A stretch of DNA of 56,292 nt from Clostridia bacterium (GCA_017439965.1 JAFSID010000013.1:1-56292), one strand, 5' to 3'; numbered from the stretch's first letter, positions 1 through 9,132 are shown. Notes: a model not told the origin generated them from the sequence alone. A program made the numbers and translations.

Positions 1-10
1 ATCAGCCTCC

Positions 11-123
11 CCAAAAAGCAAATTGCTTTTTGGACTACATTCATTTGAACGAAAATCGACAGTTTTCTCAAAGAAAACTGTTAGCAAATCAAAGATTTGC
101 TGTCGAAATTCTTGAATTTCGAC
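11..123. repeat. Run of four short palindromes
   Basis: Four near-perfect hairpins follow one another: 11-33 (11-bp arms, 1-nt loop), 60-80 (9-bp arms), 83-101 (8-bp arms) and 102-123 (9-bp arms, loop CTTG). The second and third are also enclosed by an outer pair, CGACAG 57-62 with CTGTCG 100-105, so the DNA could fold into a multi-branched structure. No convincing gene lies here. It may be the end of a mobile element or the 3' region of a gene to the left; its identity is unknown. Confidence 0.6.
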
Positions 124-155
124 TTTCGATTATCGTTATAACAGGAGATGTAAAA

Positions 156-196
156 AGAGGCTGTGAAAAACTCGTGCAGAATTTTTCACAGCCTCT
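156..196. terminator. Strong hairpin, terminator-like
   Basis: A perfect 15-bp stem (156-170 with 182-196) encloses an 11-nt loop. The stem has a GC-rich base (AGAGGCTGTG) and A/T at the top. There is no long T-run after either arm, so it could be a weak bidirectional terminator or a mobile-element end. Confidence 0.5.
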
Positions 197-235
197 GATT
201 ATTCAAAATTCAGCAAAAATCGGGACAAAAACGCC

Positions 236-264
236 TTGCGCATTTTCAATCACAGTGGTATAAT
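236..264 (+). promoter_or_regulatory. Promoter of the deacetylase-like gene
   Basis: TTGCGC (236-241), a 17-bp spacer and a perfect TATAAT (259-264) lie 33 bp before the start at 298. A GGAGG ribosome-binding site is at about 287-291. Confidence 0.6.
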
Positions 265-297
265 ACGCATATCAAAGCAAATCATCGGAGGTATGAA

Positions 298-1440
298 ATG
301 AACGAGCGCTATTATTTCGGAGAGGATAAAAGCATACGCTTTATTTTTCCCATTGACGGCGACTGCCTCAACGCAAACGACGGCGTAGCCGAAGGGAACA
401 AGCTGACCGTGACGGCAAGGGTAAAGGCGCCCGAGGGTCACGAGGTGAAAATATGTGACAAGGTCGCAGAATACAAGGACGGCGTATACGTTGCCGATTT
501 CACCGTCGAGGACAGAGAGACACTTCTCACCGCAACCGATACGACCGACGGCATAACTGCGGAAATCAAGGTGTTCCGTCTCAAAAATTCCATAGGCGGT
601 TACAGACTTTCCTCGGACGACAACATTATGTTCCTTGCCGACATCAATGCGCACAAGGACGAATACAAGTCGATTTTTGAAAATCCCTATCTTGCGGTGT
701 ACAAGAAGGCTCACGATTTATACGGCGCCAAGGTTCATCTCAACCTCTTTTACGAATACAACGACGATTCAATGAGACTTTTCGATATAAAGAGAGGCTA
801 CTTCAATCTCTCTATGATGACCGACAAGTTCAAGGAGGAATTCCGTGCCAACTCGGATTGGCTCAAGCTTTCCTTCCACTCCTTTGCGGAATTCCCCGAC
901 AAGCCCTACGAATTTGCCACCGCCGAAAAGGCTCTTGCTGACGCAAGGCTGGTTATCGCTGAGATAGAGCGTTTTGCAGGCAAGGAGGTTTTGAGTGGCT
1001 GTACAACGATACATTGGGGAGAGGCAAACGTCGAGGTAACGAAGGCTCTCAGAGGTCTTGGATACCGTGTTTTTGCAGGATATTTCATTCCCGAGAACGC
1101 AGTACACTACTATGCTCCCGACGAGCTTACGGCACACATTTACGAAAGAGACTTCTGGTACGACAGAGAGACCGATATGTTCTTCTCGCGCATTGACGCT
1201 ATCACGAATTGCTACACTCTCGAGTATAATATGGAGGCTTTAAGGTCCGCAATCGCAAGTCCTACCCGAGGAGGCTTTATGGAAATAATGATTCACGAGC
1301 AGTATTTCCACAAGGATTACACGGGACACCTTGCCGACTTTGAGGAAAGAGTGCTTGAGCCCTGCAAGCTCATTTTTGAGAGCGGATACGTCGGACGTCA
1401 TCTCAACGAGGTTGACGATTTTCCAGCTTTAATCAATTAA
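298..1440 (+). CDS. Polysaccharide-deacetylase-like hypothetical protein
   Basis: A 380-residue protein without a signal peptide. Residues of about 1-95 look like a small beta-sandwich (LTVTARVKAPEG, VYVADFTVEDRE). The rest resembles the TIM-barrel glycoside hydrolase/deacetylase superfamily: LSFHSFAEFP around residue 190, TTIHWGEANVEV around 236 and a late MIHEQYF, suggesting paired histidines for metal or substrate binding. No standard NodB HxxxH motif was identified, so the activity is inferred from fold-like motifs only. The ATG at 298 follows GGAGG by 6 nt and its own promoter. It is monocistronic and convergent with the aldolase gene, sharing a terminator with it. Confidence 0.55.
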   Translation: MNERYYFGEDKSIRFIFPIDGDCLNANDGVAEGNKLTVTARVKAPEGHEVKICDKVAEYKDGVYVADFTVEDRETLLTATDTTDGITAEIKVFRLKNSIGGYRLSSDDNIMFLADINAHKDEYKSIFENPYLAVYKKAHDLYGAKVHLNLFYEYNDDSMRLFDIKRGYFNLSMMTDKFKEEFRANSDWLKLSFHSFAEFPDKPYEFATAEKALADARLVIAEIERFAGKEVLSGCTTIHWGEANVEVTKALRGLGYRVFAGYFIPENAVHYYAPDELTAHIYERDFWYDRETDMFFSRIDAITNCYTLEYNMEALRSAIASPTRGGFMEIMIHEQYFHKDYTGHLADFEERVLEPCKLIFESGYVGRHLNEVDDFPALIN

Positions 1441-1444
1441 AAAC

Positions 1445-1479
1445 AATGAAAGCCGTCTCTGTCCGAGACGGCTTTCATT
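1445..1479. terminator. Bidirectional terminator
   Basis: A perfect 15-bp stem (AATGAAAGCCGTCTC with its complement) and a 5-nt loop lie between convergent genes ending at 1440 and 1491. A/T tails on both sides fit termination in both directions. The core GAAAGCCGTCTC recurs in the terminator at 18943-18970. Confidence 0.85.
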
Positions 1480-1490
1480 ATTTATATCAA

Positions 1491-2426
1491 TTATTTTCCT
1501 GCCTTGCCCTGAGAACCGAGAACGTTTACGATCTTGTGAGATACAAGGTCACGAACGTTGTTTCTGGAAACGGAGAGATAGGTTCTGGGATCAAACGCTG
1601 CGGGATCGTTTACGAAGGTCTGACGGATGCCTGCGGTGAATGCGAGACGGATGTCAGAGTCGATGTTGATCTTACAAACAGCCATAGAAGCAGCCTTGCG
1701 GAGAAGCTCCTCGGGAACGCCCTGAGCGTTTGCGAGGTTACCGCCGTTCTCGTTGATTATCTTAACGTACTCCTGATTAACGCTGGAAGCACCGTGAAGA
1801 ACGATGGGGAACTCGGGAAGTCTCTTAGAAATCTCCTCGAGAATGTCAAAGCGGAGCTTGGGCTCGCCCTTGAACTTGAATGCGCCGTGGCTGGTACCGA
1901 TTGCGATAGCAAGAGAGTCAACGCCCGTTCTCTCAACGAAAGCCTCAACCTCTGCGGGATTGGTGTACATAGCGTCCTCGGCGGAAACCTTAACGTCATC
2001 CTCAATGCCTGCGAGCTTACCGAGCTCACCCTCAACGGTAACGCCGTGAGCGTGTGCATACTCAACTACCTTGCGGGTAACTGCAACGTTGTCGTCGAAA
2101 TCGAAGTGAGAGCCGTCAATCATAACGGAGGTAAAGCCGTTGTCGATACAAGCCTTACAGATTTCAAAGTCTGCGCCGTGGTCAAGGTGAAGAGCAAAGT
2201 CGATTCCCGCATCCTCAGCCGCTGCCTTGGCAAGAGCCATAAGATAAGCAGGCTTAGCGTACTTTCTCGCACCTGCGGAAACCTGAAGGATAACGGGAGA
2301 CTTCTGCTCAGCAGCAGCCTCGGTTATAGCCTGAATGATTTCCATATTGTTAATGTTAAAGGCACCGACAGCGTATCCGCCGTGATAAGCCTTATTGAGC
2401 ATTTCCTTGGTATTGATAAGTCCCAT
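1491..2426 (-). CDS. fba: Fructose-bisphosphate aldolase, class II
   Basis: A 311-residue cytoplasmic zinc aldolase. It interconverts fructose-1,6-bisphosphate with dihydroxyacetone phosphate and glyceraldehyde-3-phosphate in glycolysis and gluconeogenesis. Family hallmarks are visible: the N-terminal AYHGGYAVGAFNINN, metal-binding and catalytic HLDHG at 80-84, VTVEGELG, GTSHGAF with a metal histidine, and VLHGASS. The full length is normal for the class IIA FbaA/FbaB type of Firmicutes. It is a single gene with its own promoter upstream and a shared terminator downstream. The family is clear; use on related ketose bisphosphates such as tagatose cannot be excluded from sequence alone, but the isolated context argues for the glycolytic enzyme. 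Confidence 0.95.
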   Translation of the reverse strand: MGLINTKEMLNKAYHGGYAVGAFNINNMEIIQAITEAAAEQKSPVILQVSAGARKYAKPAYLMALAKAAAEDAGIDFALHLDHGADFEICKACIDNGFTSVMIDGSHFDFDDNVAVTRKVVEYAHAHGVTVEGELGKLAGIEDDVKVSAEDAMYTNPAEVEAFVERTGVDSLAIAIGTSHGAFKFKGEPKLRFDILEEISKRLPEFPIVLHGASSVNQEYVKIINENGGNLANAQGVPEELLRKAASMAVCKINIDSDIRLAFTAGIRQTFVNDPAAFDPRTYLSVSRNNVRDLVSHKIVNVLGSQGKAGK

Positions 2427-2466
2427 AAATACACACCTGTCCTTTTAAAATATTTTTTACTCTAAT

Positions 2467-2495
2467 ATAATAATATATCTTGCCCGTAAAGTCAA
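2467..2495 (-). promoter_or_regulatory. Promoter of fba
   Basis: On the minus strand TTGACT (2490-2495), 17 bp and TATTAT (2467-2472) lie about 40 bp before the fba start. Confidence 0.6.
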
Positions 2496-2586
2496 GAAAT
2501 TCAGTTGAAAAAATACAAAATTTGTGAAATGTTTAACATTTTTCGACTGCTTAACGATAAGTTTACATAAAGATGCACAATTTCTT

Positions 2587-2615
2587 TTGACATTTGAAAG
2601 TTTTTATGATACAAT
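2587..2615 (+). promoter_or_regulatory. Promoter of the ruvCAB operon
   Basis: A perfect TTGACA (2587-2592), a 17-bp spacer and TACAAT (2610-2615) lie 43 bp before ruvC. Confidence 0.75.
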
Positions 2616-2658
2616 ATATCTTGAGTATATATAACTTGAAGAATACGGATATTCAAAA

Positions 2659-3183
2659 ATGATAATATTAGGCATAGACCCGGGTATTGCGACGGTCGGA
2701 TGGGGTGTCGTTGCAAGAGACAGAGGGTCATTCCGCTACATCGACTGCGGAATAATCTCCACCCCTGCGGGAATGAGAGTCGAGAGACGCTTATTTCTCA
2801 TCCATCAGGCGCTGAGCGACATCATAAAGAGATACACACCCGATGAAATTTCCATCGAGGAATTATTCTTTCATTCCAACCAGAAAACCGTTATAAACGT
2901 AGCGCAGGCAAGAGGTGTGATTCTCTTCACGGCAGAGGAGAATTCCCTTCCCATTTACGAATACACGCCTCTTCAGGTCAAGCAATCAATCGTCGGCTAC
3001 GGCAGAGCCGAAAAAAAGCAGGTAATGGAAATGACCAAGGTGTTTTTGCACCTTGACAGAGTGGCGAAGCCTGACGACGCCGCCGACGCTCTTGCGCTTG
3101 CGATATGCCACGGCAATTCATCACAGAGTAAGCTTTACGGCTTGCGCACAATAAAAGATTCAAAGAAGACGGGCGGACAATAA
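2659..3183 (+). CDS. ruvC: Crossover junction endodeoxyribonuclease RuvC
   Basis: A 174-residue Holliday-junction resolvase. It introduces paired nicks in four-way junctions migrated by RuvAB during recombination repair. The RNase H-like fold and acidic catalytic set are visible: D7 in GIDPG, the E67/E68 pair in SIEELFF, and D139/D140 with D143 in KPDDAADALA near the C terminus. Length is typical for the family. It is the first gene of ruvC-ruvA-ruvB, with ruvA starting 1 nt after the stop. Presence of RuvC rather than RecU points to Clostridia over Bacilli. Confidence 0.96.
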   Translation: MIILGIDPGIATVGWGVVARDRGSFRYIDCGIISTPAGMRVERRLFLIHQALSDIIKRYTPDEISIEELFFHSNQKTVINVAQARGVILFTAEENSLPIYEYTPLQVKQSIVGYGRAEKKQVMEMTKVFLHLDRVAKPDDAADALALAICHGNSSQSKLYGLRTIKDSKKTGGQ

Positions 3184-3184
3184 A

Positions 3185-3790
3185 ATGTTTTACTATATTT
3201 CGGGAAAGGTAGCGTTGCTCACTCAGGGCAAGGCTGTAATTGACGCAGGCGGAGTCGGATATCAGCTTTCAATCTCCGACTACACTCTCTCACGCCTTCG
3301 CGCCGAGGCAAGCGACAAGGCACTCCTCTACACGTATTTTCACGTAAGAGAGGACGCACAGGAGCTTTTCGGCTTCCACTCCATTGACGAAAAGAAGCTT
3401 TTCGAGCATCTCATTTCGGTATCGGGAGTAGGTCCCAAGGTAGCACTGTCAATACTTTCGACCCTATCCCCCGAAAAGCTTGTTCTGGCAATCGTTTCCG
3501 ACGATGCAAAGGCAATCTCCTGCGCACAGGGAATCGGTCTGCGTACAGCCCAGAAGATAATCCTTGAAATCAAGGATAAGCTCAAGAAGGAAGGACTCGG
3601 AGACGTATCCGAGCCACTCACCGAGGAGCTTTCGCAAACCCCCTCAAGCGCCGTAAACGAGGCTCTCGAGGCTCTCGCCGCGCTCGGATACTCACGCTCT
3701 CAGGCTATGTCCGCGCTCAAGCTTGACGGACGCGACAAAATGAGCGTTGAGGAGCTGATAAGAAACGGTCTCAAAAATCTGACAAAGTAA
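3185..3790 (+). CDS. ruvA: Holliday junction branch migration protein RuvA
   Basis: A 201-residue DNA-binding subunit. Its tetramer holds the four-way junction and loads RuvB motors. The N-terminal OB-fold begins [12 protein letters not shown]. The central helix-hairpin-helix region includes [14 protein letters not shown] and [21 protein letters not shown] linker rich in S, T and P (residues of about 140-155) leads to the C-terminal RuvB-binding helices ([17 protein letters not shown]). Start and length fit the family, and the gene is tightly packed between ruvC and ruvB. Confidence 0.96.
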   Translation: MFYYISGKVALLTQGKAVIDAGGVGYQLSISDYTLSRLRAEASDKALLYTYFHVREDAQELFGFHSIDEKKLFEHLISVSGVGPKVALSILSTLSPEKLVLAIVSDDAKAISCAQGIGLRTAQKIILEIKDKLKKEGLGDVSEPLTEELSQTPSSAVNEALEALAALGYSRSQAMSALKLDGRDKMSVEELIRNGLKNLTK

Positions 3791-3800
3791 AGGACATCAA

Positions 3801-4871
3801 ATGAACAACGATTACCGCTTTGACGAGGAGGAGCTCAACGAGCGACTTATCTCAACTGCAGAAACCGAAATAGACAGAAGCTTCGACTCGGGCGAGGGAT
3901 CTCTGCGTCCGACGACGCTCGACGAATACGTAGGACAGGAAAAAGCAAAGGAAAACCTTAAAATATTTATGGAGGCGGCAAAGCTCAGAGGTGAAAGCCT
4001 TGACCATCTTCTGCTTTACGGCCCTCCCGGACTCGGAAAAACCACTCTGTCCACAATAGTTGCAAACGAAATGGGCGTAAACATCCGCATTACCTCGGGT
4101 CCCGCTATCGAAAAGCAGGGCGACCTTGCGGCGCTTTTGTCAAATCTTTCAGAGGGAGACATACTTTTCATAGACGAGATACACCGTCTCAGCCGTTCAA
4201 TCGAGGAAATTCTCTATCCCGCAATGGAGGACTACGCGCTCGACATAATCGTAGGCACGGGACCTGCCGCACGCTCTATCCGTATTCCCCTTGAACGCTT
4301 CACCCTTATCGGTGCAACCACCCGTGCAGGTCAGCTTTCAGCCCCCTTGCGTGACCGCTTTGGCGTAATACTCCGCCTTGAGCTTTACACCGAGGACGAG
4401 CTTGCACAAATCGTTACCCGCTCCGCATCCATTCTCGATATACCCATCGAGGAGGACGGTGCACACGAAATTGCCCGCAGAAGCCGAGGTACTCCACGTA
4501 TCGCCAACAGACTTCTCAGACGCGTGCGCGACTTTGCGCAGGTAGAGGGCAACGGTATTATAGACAGAAAAACCGCCTCAAGAGCCTTGTCAATGCTTGA
4601 GATTGACGAGCTGGGGCTTGACAACACCGACAGAAGAATGCTTCTGTCAATGATTAAACATTTTAACGGAGGCCCCGTGGGACTCGAAACTCTTGCCGCC
4701 GCTATCGGCGAGGAATCCGTAACGGTGGAGGACGTGCTTGAGCCGTATCTTATGCAGATAGGCTTTCTTGCCCGTACTCCGAGAGGACGAGTTGCCACGA
4801 AAAGCGCATACGAGCACCTTGGAGTAAAGTGGGGACAGGACTCTGCTCAGGTGACGGTAGAGGATGTGTAA
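3801..4871 (+). CDS. ruvB: Holliday junction branch migration helicase RuvB
   Basis: A 356-residue AAA+ motor. It forms hexamers on RuvA-bound junctions and drives branch migration with ATP. Motifs seen are the entry [19 protein letters not shown], Walker [10 protein letters not shown] at about 74-82, Walker [11 protein letters not shown] near 120, sensor 1 ([19 protein letters not shown]) and the sensor 2 region [18 protein letters not shown]. The C-terminal winged helix is complete. The acidic N-terminal extension of about 35 residues is common in Clostridia. It starts 10 nt after ruvA. Confidence 0.97.
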   Translation: MNNDYRFDEEELNERLISTAETEIDRSFDSGEGSLRPTTLDEYVGQEKAKENLKIFMEAAKLRGESLDHLLLYGPPGLGKTTLSTIVANEMGVNIRITSGPAIEKQGDLAALLSNLSEGDILFIDEIHRLSRSIEEILYPAMEDYALDIIVGTGPAARSIRIPLERFTLIGATTRAGQLSAPLRDRFGVILRLELYTEDELAQIVTRSASILDIPIEEDGAHEIARRSRGTPRIANRLLRRVRDFAQVEGNGIIDRKTASRALSMLEIDELGLDNTDRRMLLSMIKHFNGGPVGLETLAAAIGEESVTVEDVLEPYLMQIGFLARTPRGRVATKSAYEHLGVKWGQDSAQVTVEDV

Positions 4872-4898
4872 GAGCCTTCGCTATAAGAAAGGAACTCT

Positions 4899-6569
4899 AT
4901 GGCAAAAACAAAAAAACAAAAGCTTAAAATTATTCCCCTCGGAGGTATAGGAGAGGTCGGAAAGAACATTACCGTCGTTGAATACGGCGACGACATCCTC
5001 GTCGTTGACTGCGGCCTTGGATTTCCCGATGACGATATGCTGGGCATCGACCTTGTAATCCCCGACGTATCCTACCTCGAAAAAAACGCCGACAGGGTGA
5101 AGGGAATTATCCTCACCCACGGTCACGAGGACCACATCGGCGCACTTCCTTATATTTTAAAGGACCTGAACGTTCCCGTTTACGGAACGAGACTGACACT
5201 CGGTATTTTAACCAACAAGCTCGTTGAACACAGCCTTGAGCGAGTAGTAAAGCTTAACTGCATAAGCGCAGGAGACACGGTAAAGCTCGGATGCTTCTCG
5301 GCAGAGGCAATAAGAGTAAATCACTCCATTGCCGACAGCGTTGCCTGGGCAATAACCACCCCCGTCGGAACGGTGGTGTTCAGTGGTGACTTCAAGATAG
5401 ACGTCACTCCCATTGAAGGAGAAATGACCGACCTGACACGCTTCGGCGAGCTTGGTAAAAAGGGCGTGCTTGCATTCTTCTGCGAGTCCACCAACGCCGA
5501 AAGAAGCGGATATACCCCCTCCGAGAGAATCGTCGGCAACAGCCTTGACACGATTTTCTCCTCAACCTCAAAGAGAGTAACCATTGCAACCTTCTCCTCA
5601 AACGTACACCGTGTACAGCAGATAATCAACGCCTCCGAGAAATTCGGACGCAAGGTGGCTATCACGGGAAGAAGTATGATAAACGTCGTAAAGGCGGCAA
5701 TGGACCTCGGCTATATGCATATGCCCGAGGGAATGCTTATAGACATCGGTGAAATGAAGCGTTACAGACCCGACCAGCTTACCCTTATCACAACGGGAAG
5801 CCAGGGAGAGCCTATGAGCGCACTTCACAGAATGGCTTACTCCGACCACGATAAGATAAGCCTCGGCGCAGACGACCTCGTCGTTATATCCGCCACTCCC
5901 ATACCGGGTAACGAAAAGCTTGTTTCCAACGTAATCAACGAGCTTTTACGCAAGGGCGTTGAGGTGGTTTACAATCAGGTAGCCGACGTTCACGTATCGG
6001 GACACGCCTGTCAGGAGGAGATCAAGCTCGTTACCTCCCTTTTAAAGCCTACCTTCTTCGTGCCAATGCACGGTGAATTCAAGCACCTTTCACAAAACAA
6101 GCTCCTTGCCGAAATGGTAGGAGTATCACCCGACAACATTCTCATTCCCGAAACGGGAAAAATTATAGAGCTTGACAAGAAGTCTATCAGGACGAATGGC
6201 ACAGTGCCCGCAGGCAACGTGCTGGTTGACGGTCTCGGAGTCGGAGACGTCGGAAGCGTAGTGCTTCGTGACAGAAAGCATCTGGCTCAGGACGGTATCG
6301 TTATGGTAGTAGCGGCGCTCGACATTTCGGCAGGATATCTCCTGTCGGGTCCCGACGTCGTAACCAGAGGCTTCGTATACGTCAAGGAATCCGAGGAGCT
6401 TATGGAGGAGATGCGACAGGTAGCCTACGACGTTATAGACAAAACGCTTGATGCAGGCTATCAGGATGCAAACGCCATCAAGAACGCACTCCGTGACGAC
6501 CTGACCAAATATCTGTACAGTAAAACTCGTCGCCGTCCGATGATTTTACCCGTATTGATGGATTTATAA
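4899..6569 (+). CDS. rnj: Ribonuclease J
   Basis: A 556-residue metallo-beta-lactamase/beta-CASP RNase with 5'-3' exonuclease and endonuclease activity, central to mRNA decay and rRNA maturation in Firmicutes. The zinc motif HGHEDH is at 74-79, with a later metal histidine in VNHSIADSVAW and a catalytic motif in VFSGDFKID. The beta-CASP segment includes TTGSQGEPMSAL and VSGHACQEEI, followed by FVPMHGEFKHL. The C-terminal dimerisation domain is intact. Only one RNase J gene is in the window, so J1 versus J2 cannot be assigned. The ATG at 4899 follows AAAGGAACTCT. Confidence 0.95.
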   Translation: MAKTKKQKLKIIPLGGIGEVGKNITVVEYGDDILVVDCGLGFPDDDMLGIDLVIPDVSYLEKNADRVKGIILTHGHEDHIGALPYILKDLNVPVYGTRLTLGILTNKLVEHSLERVVKLNCISAGDTVKLGCFSAEAIRVNHSIADSVAWAITTPVGTVVFSGDFKIDVTPIEGEMTDLTRFGELGKKGVLAFFCESTNAERSGYTPSERIVGNSLDTIFSSTSKRVTIATFSSNVHRVQQIINASEKFGRKVAITGRSMINVVKAAMDLGYMHMPEGMLIDIGEMKRYRPDQLTLITTGSQGEPMSALHRMAYSDHDKISLGADDLVVISATPIPGNEKLVSNVINELLRKGVEVVYNQVADVHVSGHACQEEIKLVTSLLKPTFFVPMHGEFKHLSQNKLLAEMVGVSPDNILIPETGKIIELDKKSIRTNGTVPAGNVLVDGLGVGDVGSVVLRDRKHLAQDGIVMVVAALDISAGYLLSGPDVVTRGFVYVKESEELMEEMRQVAYDVIDKTLDAGYQDANAIKNALRDDLTKYLYSKTRRRPMILPVLMDL

Positions 6570-6596
6570 TTGATTTTATTTTAGGAGGACAATATT

Positions 6597-6923
6597 ATGA
6601 AAATGATTTTTGCAGTCGTTAATAACGATGACGGAGCAGTTGTAAACGCTCAGCTTATCAAGGCAGGCTTCCACGTTACAAAGCTTGCATCGACGGGCGG
6701 ATTTCTCAAGAAGGGAAACACCACCTTCATTCTCGGCGTAGAGGATGAAAAGGTTGACGGTGCCGTTGACATCATCAAGCGTTACAGCAAGAAGAGAACC
6801 TACACCACTCCTCTCGACGTGGTATCCTCCGCAACTCTCGGCGGTGCTATGACTCCCATCGAGGTAACGGTTGGCGGTGCTACCATATTCATTATGAACA
6901 TCGAGCATTTCGAGAGCATCTGA
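6597..6923 (+). CDS. darA: Cyclic di-AMP receptor DarA (PstA/YaaQ family)
   Basis: A 108-residue PII-like trimeric protein that binds cyclic di-AMP. The start MKMIFAVVNNDDGAVVNAQL, the loop STGGFLKKGNTTFILGVED and the end EVTVGGATIFIMNIEHFE match the family over its full length. The partner of the ligand-bound form is not generally settled. The gene overlaps holB by one nucleotide (TGATG), so the two are translationally coupled; darA-holB-ricT is the usual Firmicutes order. A good AGGAGG site precedes the ATG. Confidence 0.93.
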   Translation: MKMIFAVVNNDDGAVVNAQLIKAGFHVTKLASTGGFLKKGNTTFILGVEDEKVDGAVDIIKRYSKKRTYTTPLDVVSSATLGGAMTPIEVTVGGATIFIMNIEHFESI

Positions 6924-7903
6924 TGACACTTATAGGCAATAAAGCCACGGTTGACGACTTCCGACGTGATATAAGCGTCGGAAGGCTGTCGCACGCCTTC
7001 ATAATAGAAGGAGCAGAGGGAAGCGGCAAGACCGTTCTTGCAAGAACTCTTGCCTCAATGCTTATGTGTAACGCGGATAATATTCCCTGCGGTGCTTGTA
7101 AGGGCTGTATTACCACCCTTGCAGGTGAGCACCCCGACGTTAAGGAGATAGACGTTCCCGAGGACAAGTCCTTTATACCCATCGACAGTATAAGAGAGCT
7201 CATTAAGGACGCCTACGTCAAGCCGTCGGAGGCAGGCTATACCGTATTTATCATCGAAAACGCTCACAAAATGACGGTGCCCTCTCAAAACGCTTTGCTT
7301 CAGGTTTTCGAGGAGCCGCCTCGAAACACGGTGTTTTTTCTTCTCACGCCCGACAGAAACCTTCTTCTTAAAACTCTTCTCTCAAGAGCAAGAGTGCTCA
7401 GATGCGAGGTGCTTTCGGAGGAGGCGGTAAAATCCGCCCTGACGGAGCGTTATCCCGACAAGGCGGACAGCGTGGAAAGAATAATGCGACTTGCCTCGGG
7501 CTCACTCGGTGAGGCTGTCGGACTTATGGAAAACGAGGCGCTCTCCGAGGTCATCGAGCTTGTGTCACGCTATTTCGACGAGGTATCAAAAGGCGCGGGG
7601 TTTTATAAGCTTTCAACGGTATTATCCCCCACCAAGCCCGTGACGAGAGAACAGCTTTCGGATATAATATCCTATTTTGCAATAGCGCTCCGAGATATAG
7701 CGCTTCTTTACGCAGAGGAGGAGCCGAGGCTTATGTTCTTTACAGACCGCTCAGTCCCCGACAAAATCGTTACGAGACGCACGCTGAGGGAGATAGTTTC
7801 CTCCTTCGAGCTTTGTGAAAGACTCATACAAAGAACCGTTTCCGCAAACGTCGGAACGGCAATAGCTTTGCTTAACTCATCGCTTGCGAGCGATATGAAA
7901 TAA
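6923..7903 (+). CDS. holB: DNA polymerase III, delta' subunit
   Basis: A 326-residue AAA+ clamp-loader subunit, working with tau/gamma and delta to open the beta sliding clamp. Residues 24-37 carry SHAFIIEGAEGSGKT with a Walker A-like P-loop. A zinc knuckle is formed by C49, C56, C59 and C62. The sensor 1/arginine-finger motif, usually SRC, reads SRAR here. TVPSQNALLQVFEEPPRNTVFFLLT is a family signature segment. The C-terminal collar domain is divergent, as is usual. It starts within the darA stop codon and is followed 12 nt later by ricT. Confidence 0.9.
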   Translation: MTLIGNKATVDDFRRDISVGRLSHAFIIEGAEGSGKTVLARTLASMLMCNADNIPCGACKGCITTLAGEHPDVKEIDVPEDKSFIPIDSIRELIKDAYVKPSEAGYTVFIIENAHKMTVPSQNALLQVFEEPPRNTVFFLLTPDRNLLLKTLLSRARVLRCEVLSEEAVKSALTERYPDKADSVERIMRLASGSLGEAVGLMENEALSEVIELVSRYFDEVSKGAGFYKLSTVLSPTKPVTREQLSDIISYFAIALRDIALLYAEEEPRLMFFTDRSVPDKIVTRRTLREIVSSFELCERLIQRTVSANVGTAIALLNSSLASDMK

Positions 7904-7915
7904 AGGATAAACAAT

Positions 7916-8809
7916 ATGGATAACAACACAAACAATACCCCGAAGGAATTTGAGATAATCGGCGTAAGATTCAAGGAGGCGGGAAAGGTTTACTATTTCT
8001 CCCCCGCGGGAATTTCCTTCAACGTATCCGACGGCGCAATCGTTGAAACCTCACGCGGAATGGAATTTGGTACCGTTGTGGTAGCCAACAAGACCGTCCC
8101 TGCAAACGAGGTGGTTCAGCCCCTCAAGAGCGTTGTACGACGCGCCACCGAAAAGGACGTTATAAGAGTAAAGGAAAACCTTGAGCTTGCGGAAAAGGCG
8201 AAAAACATTTTCCGTGAAAAAGTAGAAAAGCACAAGCTTGACATGACGCTCGTTGACGCCGAATACACCTTTGACAATTCAAAGCTTCTCTTTTACTTCA
8301 CCTCAGAGGGCAGAGTTGACTTCCGTGAGTTCGTAAAGGATATGGCGTCTGTATTCAAGACGAGAATCGAGCTCAGGCAGATAGGCGTACGAGACGAAGC
8401 AAAGCAGGTCGGAGGTCTCGGTATATGCGGACGTCCCTTCTGCTGTAAAACCTTCTTAAACGATTTTGAGCAGGTCTCCATCAAGATGGCAAAGGACCAG
8501 GGTCTTTCTCTCAACTCGGTCAAGATTTCGGGCACCTGCGGACGTCTTATGTGCTGTCTGCGTTATGAAAACGACGTATATCAGGAGGAGATTGCAAAGA
8601 CCCCCAAGGTCGGAAGCCTCGTTTCCACTCCCTCGGGTAAGGGTGTGGTTATAGAGTCCAACCCCCTTGCAGGAATCGTCAAGGTATCCCTCGACTCCAA
8701 CCGCGACGTACCCGCGATATTCGTGCGCGAGGACGTAAAGGTGCTTGCAAAGGGCAAAAAGGACGATATTCCCGAGGATGAGGAGCTCAAAATGCTGGAA
8801 AAAGAATAA
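7916..8809 (+). CDS. ricT: PSP1-domain protein RicT (YaaT)
   Basis: A 297-residue cytoplasmic protein. In Bacillus, RicT forms a [4Fe-4S]-containing complex with RicA and RicF that stimulates RNase Y-dependent mRNA processing and affects development. The PSP1 domain is visible, with the cysteine cluster GGLGICGRPFCC and later SGTCGRLMCCL that supplies cluster ligands. The C terminus is acidic (DDIPEDEELKMLEKE). Position after holB matches the Bacillus order. RicA and RicF partners are not in this window. Confidence 0.9.
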   Translation: MDNNTNNTPKEFEIIGVRFKEAGKVYYFSPAGISFNVSDGAIVETSRGMEFGTVVVANKTVPANEVVQPLKSVVRRATEKDVIRVKENLELAEKAKNIFREKVEKHKLDMTLVDAEYTFDNSKLLFYFTSEGRVDFREFVKDMASVFKTRIELRQIGVRDEAKQVGGLGICGRPFCCKTFLNDFEQVSIKMAKDQGLSLNSVKISGTCGRLMCCLRYENDVYQEEIAKTPKVGSLVSTPSGKGVVIESNPLAGIVKVSLDSNRDVPAIFVREDVKVLAKGKKDDIPEDEELKMLEKE

Positions 8810-8823
8810 TTTTAATTTTCCAC

Positions 8824-8852
8824 TTTACAATTAGCATTATTTGTGCTAAAAT
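8824..8852 (+). promoter_or_regulatory. Promoter of the ferredoxin gene
   Basis: TTTACA (8824-8829), a 17-bp spacer and TAAAAT (8847-8852) lie 39 bp before the ferredoxin start, so this gene can be transcribed apart from ricT. Confidence 0.65.
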
Positions 8853-8891
8853 AATATGCGTTAAATTATTAACTCAAAGGAGGACAATAAA

Positions 8892-9062
8892 ATGGCTTAC
8901 AAGATTTCTGACGAGTGCATCAACTGCGGTGCTTGCATCAGCGAGTGCCCCACCGGCTGTATCAGCGAAGGTGACGGTGTTGCAGTTATCAACGCTGACG
9001 AGTGCGTTGACTGCGGTACCTGCGCTTCCGTATGCCCCGTTGAAGCTCCCCAGGCAGAGTAA
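8892..9062 (+). CDS. 2[4Fe-4S] ferredoxin
   Basis: A 56-residue low-potential electron carrier of clostridial type. Two CxxCxxCxxxCP motifs are complete: C9, C12, C15, C19 and C38, C41, C44, C48. There is an additional C23. The two halves are pseudo-symmetric, as in Clostridium pasteurianum ferredoxin. It is acidic and cytoplasmic, and would serve hydrogenases, pyruvate:ferredoxin oxidoreductase or similar enzymes. It has its own promoter, an AAAGGAGG site 8-9 nt before the ATG and a hairpin downstream, so it is probably a strongly expressed single-gene unit. Confidence 0.95.
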   Translation: MAYKISDECINCGACISECPTGCISEGDGVAVINADECVDCGTCASVCPVEAPQAE

Positions 9063-9081
9063 AGAACATATTGCCGAAGGC

Positions 9082-9107
9082 TGTGCCACAGGGAAACCTG
9101 TGGCACA
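9082..9107 (+). terminator. Terminator after the ferredoxin gene
   Basis: An 11-bp perfect stem (TGTGCCACAGG) with a GAAA tetraloop, followed by AATTTTC. It sits between the ferredoxin and lepA genes. Confidence 0.75.
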
Positions 9108-9132
9108 AATTTTCAAAAAAGGAATTTAACAA

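Noticed and set aside
30..263. 77-codon plus-strand frame at the left edge
   Set aside because: It crosses four palindromes and a terminator-like hairpin and has no ribosome-binding site.
1446..2465. Long open frame on the plus strand opposite fba (339 codons)
   Set aside because: It is a mirror of the aldolase gene, caused by its codon bias; the product has no recognisable motifs and no ribosome-binding site.
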